Below are positions 50,043 through 50,901 of a DNA stretch of 50,901 bases, in pieces. The notes under the pieces are model-generated. The model made no database searches, had not been told where the DNA came from, and was given only the letters and a program-made list of their open reading frames with translations. Location: the NCBI RefSeq assembly GCF_015207525.1, contig NZ_JADEWR010000009.1, positions 1 through 50,901 on the forward strand, written 5' to 3'. The translations under genes and the position numbers were made by a program. The DNA comes from Nodosilinea sp. LEGE 06152 (GTDB lineage Bacteria; Cyanobacteriota; Cyanobacteriia; Phormidesmidales; Phormidesmidaceae). How positions within the stretch are numbered: the first letter of the stretch is position 1; each line of letters begins with the position of its first letter.

Positions 50043-50901
50043 TTAAAACAGGGGTATCGTGGCATCGATGGTGGCCCCAAAAAAGGTGTCGTTAAACCGA
50101 ACACGAGGCTCTGACGATCGCCCAAAACTAACCCCACCGTATAGGTTCAGGCGCAGACTGGAGTTAAGCCGATACACCACCTGCCCCAGCACCTGCTGAA
50201 AGGTGTCGTAACGGGGCTGGGCGGTGTAGTCGATTAAGTTGAGCTGGTAGCTCAAACCCAGCTGAACTCTGGGGGTAATGTCGTAGCCCAAATAAGTCCC
50301 CGCCGAGTGAAAGATGCGGCTGAAGTCGGTGGCGGTGCCGCTGCTGGTAGATTGGGCATCGTTGTACTGAATCAGATAATAGGAGTCGAGGGCCAGCTTT
50401 GGGGTAATTGGGTCGCGGCGACCTAGGGTAAGGCCCAGGGCCGTGTTTTTAAAGAACCGCCCCCGGTTGCCCCCTGGCCGATACAGCTCCTGGTAGGTGA
50501 CTATTAGCTGCCCATAGCTGCGGGGGCTAAGCCCCTGGCGCACCCCCACCCGAAACCGCAGATCGTCGTAGTTGAGCGATGACTGAGCAGCATAGCGCTG
50601 TAGCCCCAGATCAGCGGTGGCGATCAGGGCGGTTTGAGGCCCCAGGTTGGGATAGACGCCAAAGGCGATCGAGGGTCGCAGAAAGATGTCGCTGGTCAGG
50701 CCGCCAACGTCGTTGACGGCCAGCAAAATATTGTCGCTGCTGGCGATCGCCAGGCGAGCCGAGAAAAATCCAATCTTGACGGGGGGCTGCGCCGTCTGAG
50801 TCGGCAGCTGAGGCTGATCGCGAATGCGTAAAATACCTAGGTCGTTGTCTTCGAGCAGGCTCCGCACCTGAATGACTCCCAGTTCTGGGTCCTGGGGCAG
50901 C
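50043..50901 (-). CDS. Predicted outer-membrane beta-barrel protein (partial, 5' end outside)
   Basis: The frame is open to the window edge, so this is the 3' part only (286 residues seen). It begins in a linker LPQDPELGVIQVRSLLEDND, known in cyanobacterial outer-membrane-type proteins, and then shows alternating polar/hydrophobic strands (KIGFFSARLAIASSDNILLA, ALIATADLGLQRYAAQSSLN, LNLYGGVSFGRSSEPRVRFN) ending in a terminal Phe (IDATIPLF), the classical signature of an outer-membrane barrel recognised by BamA. No other name can be given. A hairpinless 228-base gap separates it from the VOC gene. Confidence 0.7.
   Translation of the reverse strand, partial: LPQDPELGVIQVRSLLEDNDLGILRIRDQPQLPTQTAQPPVKIGFFSARLAIASSDNILLAVNDVGGLTSDIFLRPSIAFGVYPNLGPQTALIATADLGLQRYAAQSSLNYDDLRFRVGVRQGLSPRSYGQLIVTYQELYRPGGNRGRFFKNTALGLTLGRRDPITPKLALDSYYLIQYNDAQSTSSGTATDFSRIFHSAGTYLGYDITPRVQLGLSYQLNLIDYTAQPRYDTFQQVLGQVVYRLNSSLRLNLYGGVSFGRSSEPRVRFNDTFFGATIDATIPLF

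Overview
The window is cyanobacterial. It opens with the last 48 codons of psbA (photosystem II D1), carries cphA (cyanophycin synthetase), the order prfB-DUF3285-ybeY-dgkA-trpG, a DUF1995 gene, GCGATCGC-type (HIP1) sites throughout, and cyanobacterial-style giant multi-PAS kinases. A filamentous Leptolyngbya/Nodosilinea-like genome is my guess from the mixture of genes, not something the sequence proves.

Left part (about 0.3-29.5 kb) is an accessory mosaic. After psbA and its terminator come two RidA-family genes about 95 % identical in DNA (502-903 and 7713-8114). Between them, almost all on the minus strand, lie a secreted TAP-type peptidase/hydrolase, a CPBP membrane protease, an NTF2-like protein, a secreted protein made of two tandem 55-residue repeats, a DUF981 membrane protein, a lipocalin-like protein and an intradiol ring-cleavage dioxygenase, mixed with decayed genes (peptidoglycan-binding protein, SgcJ/EcaC-like protein). 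A second NTF2-like gene, a decayed pirin gene, a GOLPH3-like gene, a second CPBP protease, a broken AraC-type regulator and a DsbA-fold protein without its CXXC follow.

From 12.5 to 21.5 kb an imperfect inverted repeat of about 185 bp, each copy carrying the same 16-bp perfect palindrome, brackets two pieces of an IS5-type transposase with a small secreted-protein gene between them, a NarL-type response regulator, and a 2217-residue Ser/Thr kinase-ATPase-GAF-PAS-histidine kinase. Outside it are a DUF5996 gene, an alpha/beta hydrolase with a decayed hydrolase tail just upstream, and a 1720-residue hybrid histidine kinase. A gene-free stretch ends at tRNA-Val(UAC).

Right part (29.6-50.9 kb) is visibly more GC-rich and looks like core chromosome: pepP with a coupled small membrane protein, a degenerate MBL-fold protein, a CrtI-type desaturase, a frameshifted Uma2 nuclease, trpG-dgkA-ybeY-DUF3285-prfB (with the classical CTT TGA C programmed frameshift), a RelB/RelE-like pair followed by a fold-back element, a coiled-coil membrane protein, glmM, DUF309, a cysteine desulfurase, DUF1995, cphA, a TPR protein, a sigma-70-like protein, a membrane-anchored VOC protein and the 3' part of a predicted outer-membrane barrel gene. 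Short palindromic dispersed repeats lie in several intergenic gaps here.

No CRISPR array, phage module or intact transposase was found. The most unusual items are the inverted-repeat-bracketed kinase segment, the AraC pseudogene broken by two small insertions plus a frameshift, the tandem-repeat secreted protein, and the transposase remnant split around a cargo gene.
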